Of a stretch of DNA of 17,934 nucleotides, positions 1 to 7,810 are shown one piece after another. The notes under the pieces are model-generated. The model worked only from the letters and a program-made list of their open reading frames with translations. It made no database searches and was not told where the DNA came from. Position numbers and translations under genes: made by a program. Source of the stretch: JBFLVN01 sp040758475 (lineage in GTDB: Bacteria; JAGRBM01); assembly GCA_040758475.1 (NCBI GenBank), contig JBFLVN010000042.1, positions 1-17,934 on the forward strand, given 5' to 3'. The stretch's first letter is position 1. The number at the start of each line of letters is the position of its first letter.

Positions 1-1
1 C

Positions 2-409
2 ATTCAGACGGGCAAGATGCCGATCCACCCCTTGGTGGCGGTGGGGCCGGCGGCGGCGTGGCGCGGTCTCAGACTCGATTTGGAAGTCATGGCCGAACGG
101 AAAACCATCTCACCCCCGGATGCCGGTATCCTTCATTTTGCGGAAACCCCCGAAGCGGCTCTCGCCTACGTTCAAAACTTCTACCGGCGGGTCGAGCAGA
201 TCGAGTACAGCAAGGACCGCCATTCGATCGACATTCGGCTGCGGACCGACCTTTCCCGGGGGGATTTGGAGAAGATCGAAAAGGACTTTTCCGAGGAGAT
301 GGGGGGGCTCCGGTGGAACCCCCAGACGCGGGTCCTTTCCATTTCCCAGTTCCACTTCCGGTCCTATACCTCGCTCTATAACCTCGTAAGGGCCCTTTCG
401 GCGGGTTAA
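2..409 (+). CDS. LOG-family (lysine decarboxylase-like, TIGR00730 type) protein, C-terminal part only
   Basis: The reading frame is already open at the left edge and reads IQTGKMPIHPLVAVG, so the gene starts outside the window and the ATG at 17 is internal. This segment matches the part of LOG-family Rossmann proteins just after the PGGxGTxxE motif (L-x-Q-T-x-K, then a hydrophobic strand). It continues with TISPPDAGILHFAETPEAAL, which resembles the usual acidic 'isp-D…hf-dtpeea' stretch. A C-terminal extension of about 70 residues (FYRR, then KDRHSIDIRLRTDL) resembles the longer proteobacterial members. Some LOG-family proteins are cytokinin-nucleotide phosphoribohydrolases, but the catalytic motif lies outside the window, so activity cannot be judged. 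A stop at 407-409 is followed by 108 bases before rpmE. Confidence 0.72.
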   Translation: MQTGKMPIHPLVAVGPAAAWRGLRLDLEVMAERKTISPPDAGILHFAETPEAALAYVQNFYRRVEQIEYSKDRHSIDIRLRTDLSRGDLEKIEKDFSEEMGGLRWNPQTRVLSISQFHFRSYTSLYNLVRALSAG

Positions 410-419
410 AAGGCCCGGC

Positions 420-448
420 TTGCCCCCTGGGGTTCCATCATCTATAAA
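420..448 (+). promoter_or_regulatory. Predicted sigma70-type promoter for rpmE
   Basis: TTGCCC at 420-425 and TATAAA at 443-448 are separated by exactly 17 bases. This is the best promoter match in the 108-base gap ahead of rpmE. Transcription would begin near 455, giving a leader of about 60 bases. Seen by eye only. Confidence 0.5.
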
Positions 449-449
449 G

Positions 450-500
450 GGCGCCCTTCGGGCATCTGGGCCGGTTGTGCGGCCCGGAAGGCGCCGGATA
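450..500 (+). promoter_or_regulatory. Structured leader upstream of rpmE
   Basis: The predicted untranslated leader contains a small GCCC-TTC-GGGC hairpin. It also contains a stronger hairpin, GGGCCG/CGGCCC (468-473 with 480-485, 6-base loop). GGCGCC occurs on both sides (451-456 and 490-495), which would allow an alternative closing stem. Autoregulatory leaders of L31 mRNAs are known in several phyla, so a regulatory role is plausible. This one was not matched to a known family. Confidence 0.3.
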
Positions 501-517
501 GAGAGGGCCAGAAACAC

Positions 518-733
518 ATGAAGCCCGGCATTCACCCGCACTACCGCAAGGCCCGCATTACCTGTGCCTGCGGCAACGTGATCGAGACCCGTTCGACCCG
601 CGGGGACTTCCAGATCGACATTTGTTCGAACTGCCATCCCTTCTACACGGGCAAGCAGAAGCTCGTGGACACGGCTGGCCGTGTGGAGAAGTTCCGGCGC
701 AAATACGCCGCAGCATCCGCCGCCAAGAAGTAG
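518..733 (+). CDS. rpmE: 50S ribosomal protein L31, zinc-binding form
   Basis: A 71-residue protein of normal length for L31, a component of the large ribosomal subunit at the subunit interface. It begins MKPGIHPHY, a typical L31 start, and carries the conserved HPFYTGKQ block. Cysteines at 16 and 18 (CxC) and at 36 and 39 (CxxC) mark the zinc-containing C+ form rather than the zinc-independent paralogue. The basic tail (KFRRKYAAASAAKK) fits rRNA contact. A purine-rich GAGAGGG at 501-507 is the likely ribosome-binding site, though its spacing to the ATG is long. The gene has its own promoter-like site upstream and a strong terminator downstream. It therefore looks like a separate transcription unit, although it lies next to prfA as in many bacteria. 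Confidence 0.97.
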   Translation: MKPGIHPHYRKARITCACGNVIETRSTRGDFQIDICSNCHPFYTGKQKLVDTAGRVEKFRRKYAAASAAKK

Positions 734-752
734 CGTTCCACAGGTTTCCGGG

Positions 753-794
753 CCGCCCGCCGACACCTAGCGATGTCGCGGGCGGTTTCGTTTT
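753..794 (+). terminator. Rho-independent terminator between rpmE and prfA
   Basis: The arms CCGCCCGCCGACA (753-765) and TGTCGCGGGCGG (774-785) form a 12-bp GC-rich stem with one bulged C and an 8-base loop. They are followed by TTTCGTTTT (786-794). The prfA start codon lies only 12 bases beyond the T-tract. Confidence 0.85.
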
Positions 795-806
795 GTAGGG
801 GTTTTT

Positions 807-1898
807 ATGATTGAAAAGCTCGCCAGAATCGCCGGCCAATTCCGCGCCCTCGAAGCGCGGCTTTCGGAGCCCGCCGTGGTTTCCGACCGGCAGACCTATG
901 CGAAGCTCTCCAAAGAGCACTCCGAACTCGCCCCCCTCGTCCGTACCTTCGAAGAATACAAGAAGATCGCCGCCGACGTTTCTTCCCACAAGGACATCCT
1001 CGCCAACGAGAAGGACGAAGATCTCCGGGAACTCGCCAAATCGGAACTTCCGTCCCTGGAGGCGCGCGCCCAGGAACTCCTCGAAGAACTCAAGGTGATG
1101 CTCCTTCCGAAAGACCCGAACGATTCCAAGAACGTCATCTTGGAAATCCGGGCCGGGACGGGCGGGGAAGAAGCCGCCCTCTTCGCCGCCGATCTTTTCC
1201 GGATGTACAGCCGTTATGCGGAAAACCGGGGGTGGGAAGTCGAAGTCCTTTCCTCAAGTCCTTCGGATTTGGGTGGCTTCAAGGAAGTCATCGGCCTCAT
1301 CAAAGGGGAGGGGGCCTATTCGCGCCTCCGCTTCGAGGGGGGCGTTCACCGCGTCCAGCGGGTCCCCCGCACGGAGGCCCAAGGCCGCATCCATACCTCC
1401 GCGGTGACGGTGGCGGTCCTCCCCGAGGCCGACGAAGTAGAGATCAATCTCGATCCCAAGGATTTGCGGATCGATGTTTACCGCTCCGGGGGCCATGGAG
1501 GGCAGAGCGTCAACACGACCGATTCGGCCGTGCGGATCACGCACATTCCGACGGGCCTTGCGGTCGCGTGCCAAGACGAGAAGAGCCAGCACAAGAACAA
1601 GGCCCGGGCCCTCAAGATCTTGACGGCCCGCCTCCTGGAGCGGGCCCAGGCCGAGCAGGAAGCCAAGATCACGGGCGAGCGCCGGAAGATGGTCGGTACG
1701 GGCGACCGGAGCGAGCGCATCCGGACGTACAACTTCCCCCAGGAGCGGGTGACCGATCACCGGATCGGCCTTACGCTCTACAAGCTCTCCCAAGTGGTCG
1801 ATGGGAATTTGGACGAAGTGATCGAGCCGCTCATCACCCAGCACCGGGCGGAACTGCTGGCCTCGGCCGAGCCGGGTGCCGCCGCTGGAGCGAGATGA
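807..1898 (+). CDS. prfA: Peptide chain release factor 1
   Basis: A 363-residue class I release factor that reads UAA/UAG stop codons and triggers peptide release in the ribosomal peptidyl-transferase centre. The GGQ motif lies at residues 231-233 (HGGQSVNTTDSAVRITH). The stop-codon recognition tripeptide PxT is PRT at 187-189 inside HRVQRVPRTEAQGRIHTS. This is the RF1 form; RF2 would have SPF. The C-terminal QEKSQHKN-like stretch (QDEKSQHKNKARALK) and RTYNFPQERVTDHRIGLTLY are family signatures. An AGGGG ribosome-binding site (797-801) sits 5 bases before the ATG. The next gene, prmC, encodes the enzyme that methylates the GGQ glutamine. No promoter is evident between the rpmE terminator and this start. 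Confidence 0.97.
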   Translation: MIEKLARIAGQFRALEARLSEPAVVSDRQTYAKLSKEHSELAPLVRTFEEYKKIAADVSSHKDILANEKDEDLRELAKSELPSLEARAQELLEELKVMLLPKDPNDSKNVILEIRAGTGGEEAALFAADLFRMYSRYAENRGWEVEVLSSSPSDLGGFKEVIGLIKGEGAYSRLRFEGGVHRVQRVPRTEAQGRIHTSAVTVAVLPEADEVEINLDPKDLRIDVYRSGGHGGQSVNTTDSAVRITHIPTGLAVACQDEKSQHKNKARALKILTARLLERAQAEQEAKITGERRKMVGTGDRSERIRTYNFPQERVTDHRIGLTLYKLSQVVDGNLDEVIEPLITQHRAELLASAEPGAAAGAR

Positions 1899-1919
1899 AT
1901 TGGGCGATTGGGAAATTCG

Positions 1920-2819
1920 ATGGACGCTGAAACCGCAAAAAACGCCGAGCGATGGACGATCCGCCGGGTCCTCCAGGCCTCGGCGGATTATCTGGAACGC
2001 CAGGGTTCCCCGACGGCCCGCCTGGACGCGGAGGTGCTTCTCGCCCACGCCCTTTCGACGGACCGGGTGGGTTTGTACGTAAACCTCGAACAGCCCCTTC
2101 TCGAATCCGAACTCGCCCCGTACCGGGAACTATTGCGCCGCCGCGCGGCGCGGGAGCCGGTGGCGTACCTCACGGGCCGCAAGGAGTTTTTCGGCCTCTC
2201 GTTCAAGGTGGCCCGGGGTGTACTCATCCCCCGGCCCGATACGGAAATCCTGGTCGAAGCGGTTCTGGCCAATACCCAGGAATGCACGGCGGGCGTTTTT
2301 CTGGAGGTCGGCGTCGGGAGCGGCGCGATTGCTCTTTCGGTGCTAAAAAAGCGGCCGCGCTTGCAGGCGGTGGGGGTGGACGTTTCAGGGGCGGCCCTTG
2401 AAGTGTCGAGGGAAAATGCAGCGGCCCTCGGGCTTTCGGACCGGATCGAACTCCGGCGGGGCGATCTCTTCGGAGCGGTGAAGGATGGTGAGAAATTCGA
2501 TCTGCTTCTTTCCAATCCCCCCTATATCCGAAGCAGTGGAATTAGCGAATTGGAGCCTGAAATCCGGGATTACGAACCCCGGGAAGCGCTGGACGGCGGC
2601 GCGGACGGGTTTTCGGTGATCCGCGTGCTGATCGGTGAGGCTGGAAAGTACTTGCGCGGCGGGGGCCTCTTGGCGATCGAATTGGGAGAAGACCAGTCGG
2701 AAGAAGCCTTCGCCCTCGCCGAGAAGGCGGGGGTGTGGGAGAACATCGAAATCCGGCAGGACCTGGCCGGGCTCGACCGCGTTCTTTTGGCCCGGCGCAA
2801 ATCCCAGGTGGAAGCGTAA
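1920..2819 (+). CDS. prmC: Release factor glutamine N5-methyltransferase
   Basis: A SAM-dependent methyltransferase of 299 residues that modifies the glutamine of the release-factor GGQ motif. The N-terminal helical domain is followed by VLIPRPDTEIL (about 101-111), the SAM-binding loop EVGVGSGAIAL (129-139) and the catalytic NPPY tetrad (199-202) in LLLSNPPYIRSSG. The later YEPREALDGGADG stretch is typical of PrmC/HemK. I prefer the ATG at 1920, with GGGA six bases upstream. A TTG at 1908 in the same frame would add four residues. It starts 21 bases after prfA and ends 3 bases before murA, so all three are probably co-transcribed. Confidence 0.95.
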   Translation: MDAETAKNAERWTIRRVLQASADYLERQGSPTARLDAEVLLAHALSTDRVGLYVNLEQPLLESELAPYRELLRRRAAREPVAYLTGRKEFFGLSFKVARGVLIPRPDTEILVEAVLANTQECTAGVFLEVGVGSGAIALSVLKKRPRLQAVGVDVSGAALEVSRENAAALGLSDRIELRRGDLFGAVKDGEKFDLLLSNPPYIRSSGISELEPEIRDYEPREALDGGADGFSVIRVLIGEAGKYLRGGGLLAIELGEDQSEEAFALAEKAGVWENIEIRQDLAGLDRVLLARRKSQVEA

Positions 2820-2822
2820 CTC

Positions 2823-4085
2823 ATGGACAAATTCGTCATCGAAGGGGGCGCGCCCCTCCGGGGAACGGTGCAAGTATCGGGGGCCAAGAACTCGGCCTTG
2901 CCCCTTATGGCCTGCGCTCTCTTGGCCGATGGCCCTTCTACGATCCGCCGGCTTCCCGATCTGGCCGACGTGCGTACGATGGCGAGACTTTTGCGCAAGC
3001 TCGGTGCCAAGGTGAACGGCCCTTCGGGCCAGGCCGTCATCGATCCCAAGGGCGTAAACCTTTTTGAAGCGCCCTACGAACTCGTCAAGACGATGCGGGC
3101 TTCGGTGCTCGTGCTGGGGCCGCTCCTCGCCCGTTTCGGCCACGCGAAAATTTCGCTTCCGGGCGGGTGCGCCATCGGTGCAAGGCCGATCGACCAGCAC
3201 CTAAAGGGTCTCGAAGCGCTAGGGGCGCAGATCGCTTTCGAGCACGGTTACGTGGAGGCCAAGGCGAAAAGCCTGAAGGGGACGATCTTCACCTTCGACG
3301 TTCAGACCGTGACGGGTACGGAAAACGTTCTCATGGCGGCGGCCTTGGCCAAAGGGAAAACGACGCTCCGAAATTGCGCTTGCGAACCGGAAATTGTTCA
3401 GCTCGCTGATGCCTTGAGGCTGATGGGCGTTGGCGTCGAAGGAGCGGGGACCCAGACCATTGAAGTGGAGGGGGTTTCATCCCTCAAGCCGTTCCTTATC
3501 GACGTGATTCCCGACCGGATCGAGGCGGGGACGCTCCTCGTCGCTGGGGCGCTCGGCAAGGGGCCCGTCCGCGTCGAAGGGGCCGTGCGCGAGCACCTGG
3601 AAGCGATTGTCGAAAAGCTGGTGGAAGCCGGAGCGCGTATCGAGGATTCTCCGGGGGCGCTTACGGTTTCGGCGGACGATGGCTTCAAGGGCGTGAACAT
3701 CAAGACCCAGGAGTTCCCGGGTTTCGCTACCGACATGCAGGCCCAGTTCATGTCGCTCCTGGCGTGTGCCCGGGGGAGTTCGGTTCTCACGGAGACGATC
3801 TTCGAGAACCGCTTCATCCACGTTCCCGAACTCGTGCGGCTCGGCGCGAAAATCTCGGTGGACGGCCGCACGGCCGTCATCGAAGGGGTGAAGAAACTAT
3901 CGGGCGCCCCCGTCATGGCCACGGACCTGCGGGCGTCGGCGTCCCTCGTCCTGGCAGGGCTCATCGCCGAAGGGAAAACGGAAGTGCTCCGCATCTATCA
4001 CCTGGACCGCGGTTACGAACGGCTCGAAAAGAAGCTTTCGGCCCTTGGCGCCCGCATCGAGCGGACGAAGATGGAAGGGGTTTGA
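2823..4085 (+). CDS. murA: UDP-N-acetylglucosamine 1-carboxyvinyltransferase
   Basis: Transfers enolpyruvate from PEP to UDP-GlcNAc in the cytoplasm, the first committed step of peptidoglycan synthesis. At 420 residues it has the normal family length. Lys22-Asn23 in SGAKNSALPL, the catalytic cysteine (Cys116 in LPGGCAIGARPID; E. coli Cys115) and the FATDMQAQF segment with the catalytic aspartate are all present. Because the catalytic residue is Cys rather than Asp, the enzyme should be of the fosfomycin-sensitive type; this follows from family knowledge. It begins 3 bases after prmC, and hisG begins 2 bases after its stop, so cell-wall and histidine genes appear to share a transcript. Confidence 0.97.
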   Translation: MDKFVIEGGAPLRGTVQVSGAKNSALPLMACALLADGPSTIRRLPDLADVRTMARLLRKLGAKVNGPSGQAVIDPKGVNLFEAPYELVKTMRASVLVLGPLLARFGHAKISLPGGCAIGARPIDQHLKGLEALGAQIAFEHGYVEAKAKSLKGTIFTFDVQTVTGTENVLMAAALAKGKTTLRNCACEPEIVQLADALRLMGVGVEGAGTQTIEVEGVSSLKPFLIDVIPDRIEAGTLLVAGALGKGPVRVEGAVREHLEAIVEKLVEAGARIEDSPGALTVSADDGFKGVNIKTQEFPGFATDMQAQFMSLLACARGSSVLTETIFENRFIHVPELVRLGAKISVDGRTAVIEGVKKLSGAPVMATDLRASASLVLAGLIAEGKTEVLRIYHLDRGYERLEKKLSALGARIERTKMEGV

Positions 4086-4087
4086 GT

Positions 4088-4744
4088 ATGGAAAAATTTT
4101 CTCTCGCCATCGCCAAGGGAAGGGTGCTTGAGGACTCGGTGGCCTTGCTCGCCGCCGGAGGGTACTCGGTCGAAGAGCTGTCGGGCGATTCCCGCAAACT
4201 GGTTTTCGACCTTCCGCGTTCGAACCTCCGGGTGCTCGTTGTCCGTTCCCAGGACGTCCCCACTTACGTGGACCGGGGCGCCGCCGACGCGGGGATCGTC
4301 GGGAAGGACGTCCTGGAAGAACAGCGCTTGGGGCTTTACGAGCCCCTCGATTTGGGCGTAAGCCGTTGCCGTCTGGTCGTCGCCGCCCCCAGGGAAAAAT
4401 CGAACGGCAAGATCGGCCCGCTTCGGATCGCGACCAAGTATCCCTCTTTGGCCCGGGAGCACTTTTCAAGAAAGGGAATCCACACGGAGATCGTTCATCT
4501 CTACGGGGCGATCGAGTTGGCGCCCCTCACGGGGATTGCCGACAAGATCGTCGATCTCGTGGACACGGGACGCACCCTCAAGGAAAACGGATTGGCCGAG
4601 GAAGAGATCATCCTCCAATCGACGGCCCGCCTCGTGATTGGAAGGGCGAGCCTTCGTCTCAAGGAAAAAGACGCTCGCGATCTTCTCGCGCGGCTCTCCG
4701 AGGCCGGGCAGAAGAATGCCGTCCGCCGGGAGGCCAGGCCGTGA
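4088..4744 (+). CDS. hisG: ATP phosphoribosyltransferase, short form
   Basis: Catalyses the first step of histidine synthesis, joining ATP and PRPP. The ATG at 4088 gives 218 residues beginning MEKFSLAIAKGRV, the classic HisG start. The frame is open upstream into murA, but that part is out of frame with MurA and is not coding. AADAGIVGKDVL (66-75) and the PRPP-binding stretch ADKIVDLVDTGRTL (151-164) are present. The protein stops where the C-terminal regulatory domain of the long form would begin, so this is HisGS. That form normally works in a hetero-octamer with the HisZ regulatory subunit. No hisZ is present in this window. Confidence 0.96.
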   Translation: MEKFSLAIAKGRVLEDSVALLAAGGYSVEELSGDSRKLVFDLPRSNLRVLVVRSQDVPTYVDRGAADAGIVGKDVLEEQRLGLYEPLDLGVSRCRLVVAAPREKSNGKIGPLRIATKYPSLAREHFSRKGIHTEIVHLYGAIELAPLTGIADKIVDLVDTGRTLKENGLAEEEIILQSTARLVIGRASLRLKEKDARDLLARLSEAGQKNAVRREARP

Positions 4745-6078
4745 AGATCATCCGTCAGGGGACGGCAGCATTCGAGAAGGAGCTCTCGCGCCTCGCGAGC
4801 CGGCAGGTACTCATCTCGGGGCAGGTGCGTTCGAGCGTCGAAAAGATTCTCTCGGACGTGGCACGCCGGGGGGACGCGGCTGTTTTCGATTACACCCGCC
4901 GTTTCGACGGTGTTCGCCTCACGCCCAAGTCGCTGGTCGTTCCGGCGGCCGATCTCCGGAAAGCCTACCGGAAGATCGATCCGGTGCTTCGCCGCTCCCT
5001 CGAAACGGCGGCCCGCCGAATCCGCGCGTACCACGAAAAGCAGCGCCGCTCGTCCTGGTGGTTCTCCGACCGGGAGGGGGCGAATCTCGGCCTTCGTTTC
5101 TCGCCCTTGGACGCGGTCTGCCTCTACGTGCCGGGGGGGAAGGCGTCCTATCCCTCCACGCTCCTCATGACCTCGATCCCGGCGAAGGTCGCAGGCGTGA
5201 AAGACATTTATGTGGCTTCGCCGGGGGCGTCGCTCGATTCCAACCCCGTTCTTCTGGCCGCCGCATACGTGGCCGGAGTGACCAGGGTTTTCCGCGTGGG
5301 CGGCGCCCAGGCCGTGGGAGCTTTTGCTTACGGCACGAAGAGCATCCCCGCCGTCAACAAGATCGTGGGCCCCGGAAACGCCTACGTGGCCGAGGCCAAG
5401 CGGCAGGTGTTTGGCCGGGTGGGGATCGACCAGCTCGCGGGGCCTTCCGAGATCGTCGTCGTCGCCGACCGCTTCGCGGACCCCACGGAAACCGCCTGGG
5501 ACCTCCTCTCCCAGGCCGAGCACGACGAATTGGCGACGTCGGTTCTTTTCACGGACGATGCGGAACTCGCCGCGAGCGTTTCCACGCGCGTGCTGGCGCT
5601 CGCCCGTCTTTCGCCCCGGTGGAAGATTCTGCAAAAGTCGCTCGAACAGTTCGGGCGGATTTTCGTGTTGAAGAATCTCTCGGCTGCTCCCGGCTTCGTG
5701 GACCGTTTGGCACCCGAGCACGTGGAGCTTTACGTGCGCAGTCCCGCCCCCTTCGCCAAAGCCATCAAGGCGGCGGGGGCCATCTTCCTTGGCTCCGATA
5801 CGCCGGAAGCGGTGGGGGACTACATCGCGGGATCGAACCACGTCCTTCCCACGGGCGGGGCCGCCCGCTTCGGCTCGCCCCTCGGCGTGGACGATTTCCT
5901 CCGGAAGACGAGTTTCGTGGAATTTTCCCCGAAAGCGCTCCGGGCTTTGGGCCCTTCGATCGTGCGCCTTGCCCAGGCGGAAGGCCTTCCGGCCCACGCC
6001 GGTTCGGTGGCCGTGCGCCTCGTGGGACGTTTGCGAAAGGCGCCGCCGAAAAAATCCAAGGGGAAAAAATCCCGATGA
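4741..6078 (+). CDS. hisD: Histidinol dehydrogenase
   Basis: Performs the final two NAD-linked oxidations of L-histidinol to L-histidine. A GTG start at 4741 overlaps the hisG stop (GTGA) and gives 445 residues. Zinc ligands and catalytic residues align closely with E. coli numbering: Gln258 and His261 (SQAEHDE), Glu326-His327 (LAPEHVE), Asp360 (VGDYIAGSNH) and His419 (LPAHAGSV). KIVGPGNAYVAEAK and DQLAGPSEIVV are family signatures. The protein ends in an unusually basic tail (KAPPKKSKGKKSR) whose last codons overlap the hisC start. The tail is beyond the conserved fold and has no assigned role. Confidence 0.97.
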   Translation: MKIIRQGTAAFEKELSRLASRQVLISGQVRSSVEKILSDVARRGDAAVFDYTRRFDGVRLTPKSLVVPAADLRKAYRKIDPVLRRSLETAARRIRAYHEKQRRSSWWFSDREGANLGLRFSPLDAVCLYVPGGKASYPSTLLMTSIPAKVAGVKDIYVASPGASLDSNPVLLAAAYVAGVTRVFRVGGAQAVGAFAYGTKSIPAVNKIVGPGNAYVAEAKRQVFGRVGIDQLAGPSEIVVVADRFADPTETAWDLLSQAEHDELATSVLFTDDAELAASVSTRVLALARLSPRWKILQKSLEQFGRIFVLKNLSAAPGFVDRLAPEHVELYVRSPAPFAKAIKAAGAIFLGSDTPEAVGDYIAGSNHVLPTGGAARFGSPLGVDDFLRKTSFVEFSPKALRALGPSIVRLAQAEGLPAHAGSVAVRLVGRLRKAPPKKSKGKKSR

Positions 6079-7169
6079 AGAAAGCCTCTCTCGCACGGCT
6101 TCTTCGTCCGGAGCTCTCCGGCCTTTCGGCGTACGAGCCCGAGACGGCGCGCGCCCGCATCTTGCTCGATGCGAACGAATCGCCCTATGCCCCGAGCCCG
6201 GCGTTTCGCCGCCGGATGGAGCGGCTCGTGGGGAAAATTTCGCTGAACCGTTATCCTGACCCCTCGGCGCGGGAGCTCAAGGAAAAACTCCGGCGCCATT
6301 TCGGCGTTCCCAAGGGGATGGCGGCGGTTCTCGGGAACGGCTCCGATGAAATCATCCAGATGCTTTGCGCCGCTTGCGCGGGCAATGGGCGGAAACGCCC
6401 GCGCCTTGCGGTGCCGATGCCGACTTTCTCCATGTTCGCCCACATCGGAAAATCCCTGGGATGGGATGTCTTGCCGGTTCCCCTAAGCGAGCGGTTCGAT
6501 CTGGAGAGTTCTCTTTGGAAGAAAGCCCTCCGGAAAGAACCCAATCTCGTTTTCCTGGCCTCTCCCAATAACCCCACCGGAAACGCGTACGATTCCGATG
6601 TGATTCTGGAGATCGTTCGTAAATCCAGAGGCCTTGTCATCGTCGATGAGGCCTACGGCGCCTATGCGGATGGAAGTTTCGTCCGCCAGCTCGGCCGGTA
6701 TCCGAACCTCCTGCTCCTTAAAACCCTCTCCAAAGTGGGATTCGCCGCCCTCCGGTTGGGCGTGGCTTTTGGAAATCAAGCCATTGCCGCGGAATTGGAG
6801 AAGGTGCGCTTGCCGTACAACGTGAGCACGTTCTCCCAGCAAGCGGCAGCTCTTTATCTGGCCAATCCGGCCGAAGAGCGGGTCCACACCCGCCTCCTCC
6901 GCCGCGAGCGGGGCGCCCTCTACGCCAAGATGGGGGAATTTGAAGAACTCGAAGTGTTTCCGACCCAGGCCAACTTTATCTTGTTCCGGACGAAGGGTCT
7001 GGCCGCCGCGGCCTTGCACGGCGCGCTTCTGCGGCGCGGCATCCGGATTCGGAACCTCTCGCGCCCCGGTCCCCTTTTAAACTGCCTTCGTGTTACCATA
7101 GGAACGCCGGAGGAAAACCGCGCTTTTCTTGGCGCCCTCCGGCAAGTGCTGGGCGAAAGCCGGGAATAA
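6075..7169 (+). CDS. hisC: Histidinol-phosphate aminotransferase
   Basis: A PLP-dependent class I/II aminotransferase that converts imidazole-acetol phosphate to histidinol phosphate. The ATG at 6075 overlaps the hisD stop (ATGA), giving 364 residues. The frame stays open far upstream, antisense-free but inside hisG/hisD, and that part is not coding. Conserved elements are LDANESPY (31-38), RYPDP (59-63), NGSDEII (88-94), SPNNPTGN (163-170), DEAY (191-194) and the Schiff-base lysine Lys220 in LKTLSKVGFAALRLG. Lys220 is followed by VGFAALRLG; the downstream Arg of that segment is the usual phosphate contact. Other aminotransferase substrates cannot be excluded by sequence alone, but its place in the his run supports HisC. 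Confidence 0.95.
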   Translation: MKKASLARLLRPELSGLSAYEPETARARILLDANESPYAPSPAFRRRMERLVGKISLNRYPDPSARELKEKLRRHFGVPKGMAAVLGNGSDEIIQMLCAACAGNGRKRPRLAVPMPTFSMFAHIGKSLGWDVLPVPLSERFDLESSLWKKALRKEPNLVFLASPNNPTGNAYDSDVILEIVRKSRGLVIVDEAYGAYADGSFVRQLGRYPNLLLLKTLSKVGFAALRLGVAFGNQAIAAELEKVRLPYNVSTFSQQAAALYLANPAEERVHTRLLRRERGALYAKMGEFEELEVFPTQANFILFRTKGLAAAALHGALLRRGIRIRNLSRPGPLLNCLRVTIGTPEENRAFLGALRQVLGESRE

Positions 7170-7175
7170 AACGCC

Positions 7176-7766
7176 ATGTCCAGAAAAGCGCTCGTGGAGC
7201 GGAAAACCAAGGAAACCCAGATCCGCCTGTCCCTGAACCTGGACGGCACGGGCGCCAGCCAGATCGAATCGCCCGTACCTTTCCTCAATCACATGATGCA
7301 GCAGGTGGCCGTCCACGGCGGGATGGATTTGGAACTCAAAGCCCAGGGCGACGTGGAGGTGGACGCCCACCACACCGTCGAGGATGTGGCGATCTGCCTT
7401 GGCGAAGCGGTGAAACAGGCCCTTGGTGATAAGAAGGGGATCGTCCGCTACGGGGCTTTCAGCGTTCCCCTGGACGAAGCCCTCTCCCGCGTCACCGTCG
7501 ATTTCGGCGGACGGCCGTACGTCGTTTTCCAGGCCGAGTGCTTAAAGCCCGGCCGGATCGGCGACTTCGACGTGGAACTCGTCCGGGATTTCTTCCAGGG
7601 CTTCGCCAACCACGCCCTGGCAAACGTGCACGTCCACGCCGAGTACGGCGAGAACCGTCACCACATCGTCGAATCCATGTTCAAGGCCTTTGCCCGCGCC
7701 GTGCGTTCGGCCGTGCGGCGCGAAGAAGGGGCGTCCGCCGTTCCCTCGACCAAGGGCACGCTCTGA
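7176..7766 (+). CDS. hisB: Imidazoleglycerol-phosphate dehydratase
   Basis: Dehydrates imidazole-glycerol phosphate to imidazole-acetol phosphate using manganese. At 196 residues it is the monofunctional form, with no fused histidinol-phosphatase domain. Metal-binding motifs are repeated as expected: HHTVED at 65-70 and RHHIVESMFK at 161-170, plus His39 in PFLNHMM. The C-terminus PSTKGTL is a family hallmark. It starts 6 bases after hisC. A separate histidinol-phosphate phosphatase is needed for the pathway and none is seen in the window. Confidence 0.97.
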   Translation: MSRKALVERKTKETQIRLSLNLDGTGASQIESPVPFLNHMMQQVAVHGGMDLELKAQGDVEVDAHHTVEDVAICLGEAVKQALGDKKGIVRYGAFSVPLDEALSRVTVDFGGRPYVVFQAECLKPGRIGDFDVELVRDFFQGFANHALANVHVHAEYGENRHHIVESMFKAFARAVRSAVRREEGASAVPSTKGTL

Positions 7767-7810
7767 GCCGCCTTGCCTGAAATCGCCGGCCGCAGAGAGC
7801 CGGAGGAAAA

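Noticed and set aside
1908..1919. TTG start for prmC at 1908
   Set aside because: The ATG at 1920 is the stronger start codon with a plausible ribosome-binding site, and the four extra residues are not characteristic of the family.
4366..4740. Upstream extensions of the hisD and hisC frames into earlier genes
   Set aside because: The frames are merely open. The family N-termini begin at the overlapping starts at 4741 and 6075.
4501..6096. 531-residue antisense frame opposite hisG/hisD
   Set aside because: It mirrors the hisD codons, is rich in Arg/Gly/His and shows no motif. HisD has all its catalytic residues on the plus strand.
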